Made by a program: the position numbers and the translations under genes
NCBI GenBank assembly: GCA_002441265.1
Contig: DJVQ01000047.1
Location: 1-31,627, forward strand
Source of the DNA: Syntrophaceae bacterium UBA6252
Lineage (GTDB): Bacteria; Desulfobacterota; Syntrophia; Syntrophales; UBA6807
DNA: 31,627 nt
Reading direction: 5' to 3'
The notes under the pieces: model-generated
Databases searched by the model: none
What the model was told of the DNA's origin: nothing
What the model saw: the letters and a program-made list of their open reading frames with translations, nothing else
Shown here: in pieces, positions 31,582 to 31,627 of the stretch
Position numbering within the stretch: position 1 is the stretch's first letter
Layout: the number at the start of each line of letters is the position of its first letter

Positions 31582-31627
31582 GAAAGCCTCCTATTCTTGA
31601 CGAACTCGTAAAAAGGCCAATTCAACA

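Noticed and set aside
1..31627. CRISPR array, rRNA or insertion-sequence transposase
   Set aside because: No regularly spaced direct repeats, no rRNA-like sequence and no transposase motifs were found on either strand.

Overview
The window looks like a chromosomal piece of a GC-rich anaerobic bacterium, most likely from the Desulfobacterota (former Deltaproteobacteria). This rests on gene content: large multiheme c-type cytochromes, a nine-heme/cytochrome b fusion like Geobacter CbcL, System II cytochrome c maturation (ResB/CcsA), an oxygen-sensitive radical-SAM sulfatase-maturating enzyme and a long hybrid PAS histidine kinase. The phylum is an inference; no rRNA is present.

Layout. 1-338 is non-coding, with a long perfect hairpin and a degenerate copy of one arm. 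339-5762 is entirely minus strand: a small secreted ComEA-like helix-hairpin-helix protein, then (transcribed toward it) a tight cluster of LysE exporter, GNAT acetyltransferase, SRPBCC protein, second GNAT and a 917-residue autotransporter. 6204-12608 (+) is a 2134-residue mosaic surface protein made of beta-sandwich modules (five choice-of-anchor-D repeats, two FN3-like, two Ig-like, lamin-tail, two Calx-beta, choice-of-anchor U) ending in an IPTL-CTERM-like sorting tail.

12838-19580 (+) is the most interesting part, a respiratory operon. It starts with an octaheme cytochrome c interrupted by an in-frame TGA at 13147-13149. The same frame continues on the far side with seven more CXXCH motifs and no frameshift, so selenocysteine insertion is the leading hypothesis. 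Next come a secreted tandem rhodanese, a nine-heme/cytochrome b quinone oxidoreductase, ResB and CcsA. I infer a quinol-to-periplasm electron pathway ending in a selenocysteine-containing octaheme reductase, possibly for sulfur or selenium compounds, with its own cytochrome maturation genes.

19765-25243 (+) encodes a Tat-exported lipoprotein sulfatase, its anaerobic maturase and a lipoprotein serine hydrolase of the beta-lactamase fold. 25244-25784 is AT-rich and carries three copies of a 20-bp REP-like sequence, followed by a near-consensus promoter for a 1211-residue hybrid histidine kinase. A convergent AT-rich ankyrin-repeat gene follows. The window ends with tRNA-Leu(UAA) and a xerD-type recombinase, both on the minus strand. 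The AT-richer kinase and ankyrin genes abutting the tRNA 3' end may be an acquired segment.
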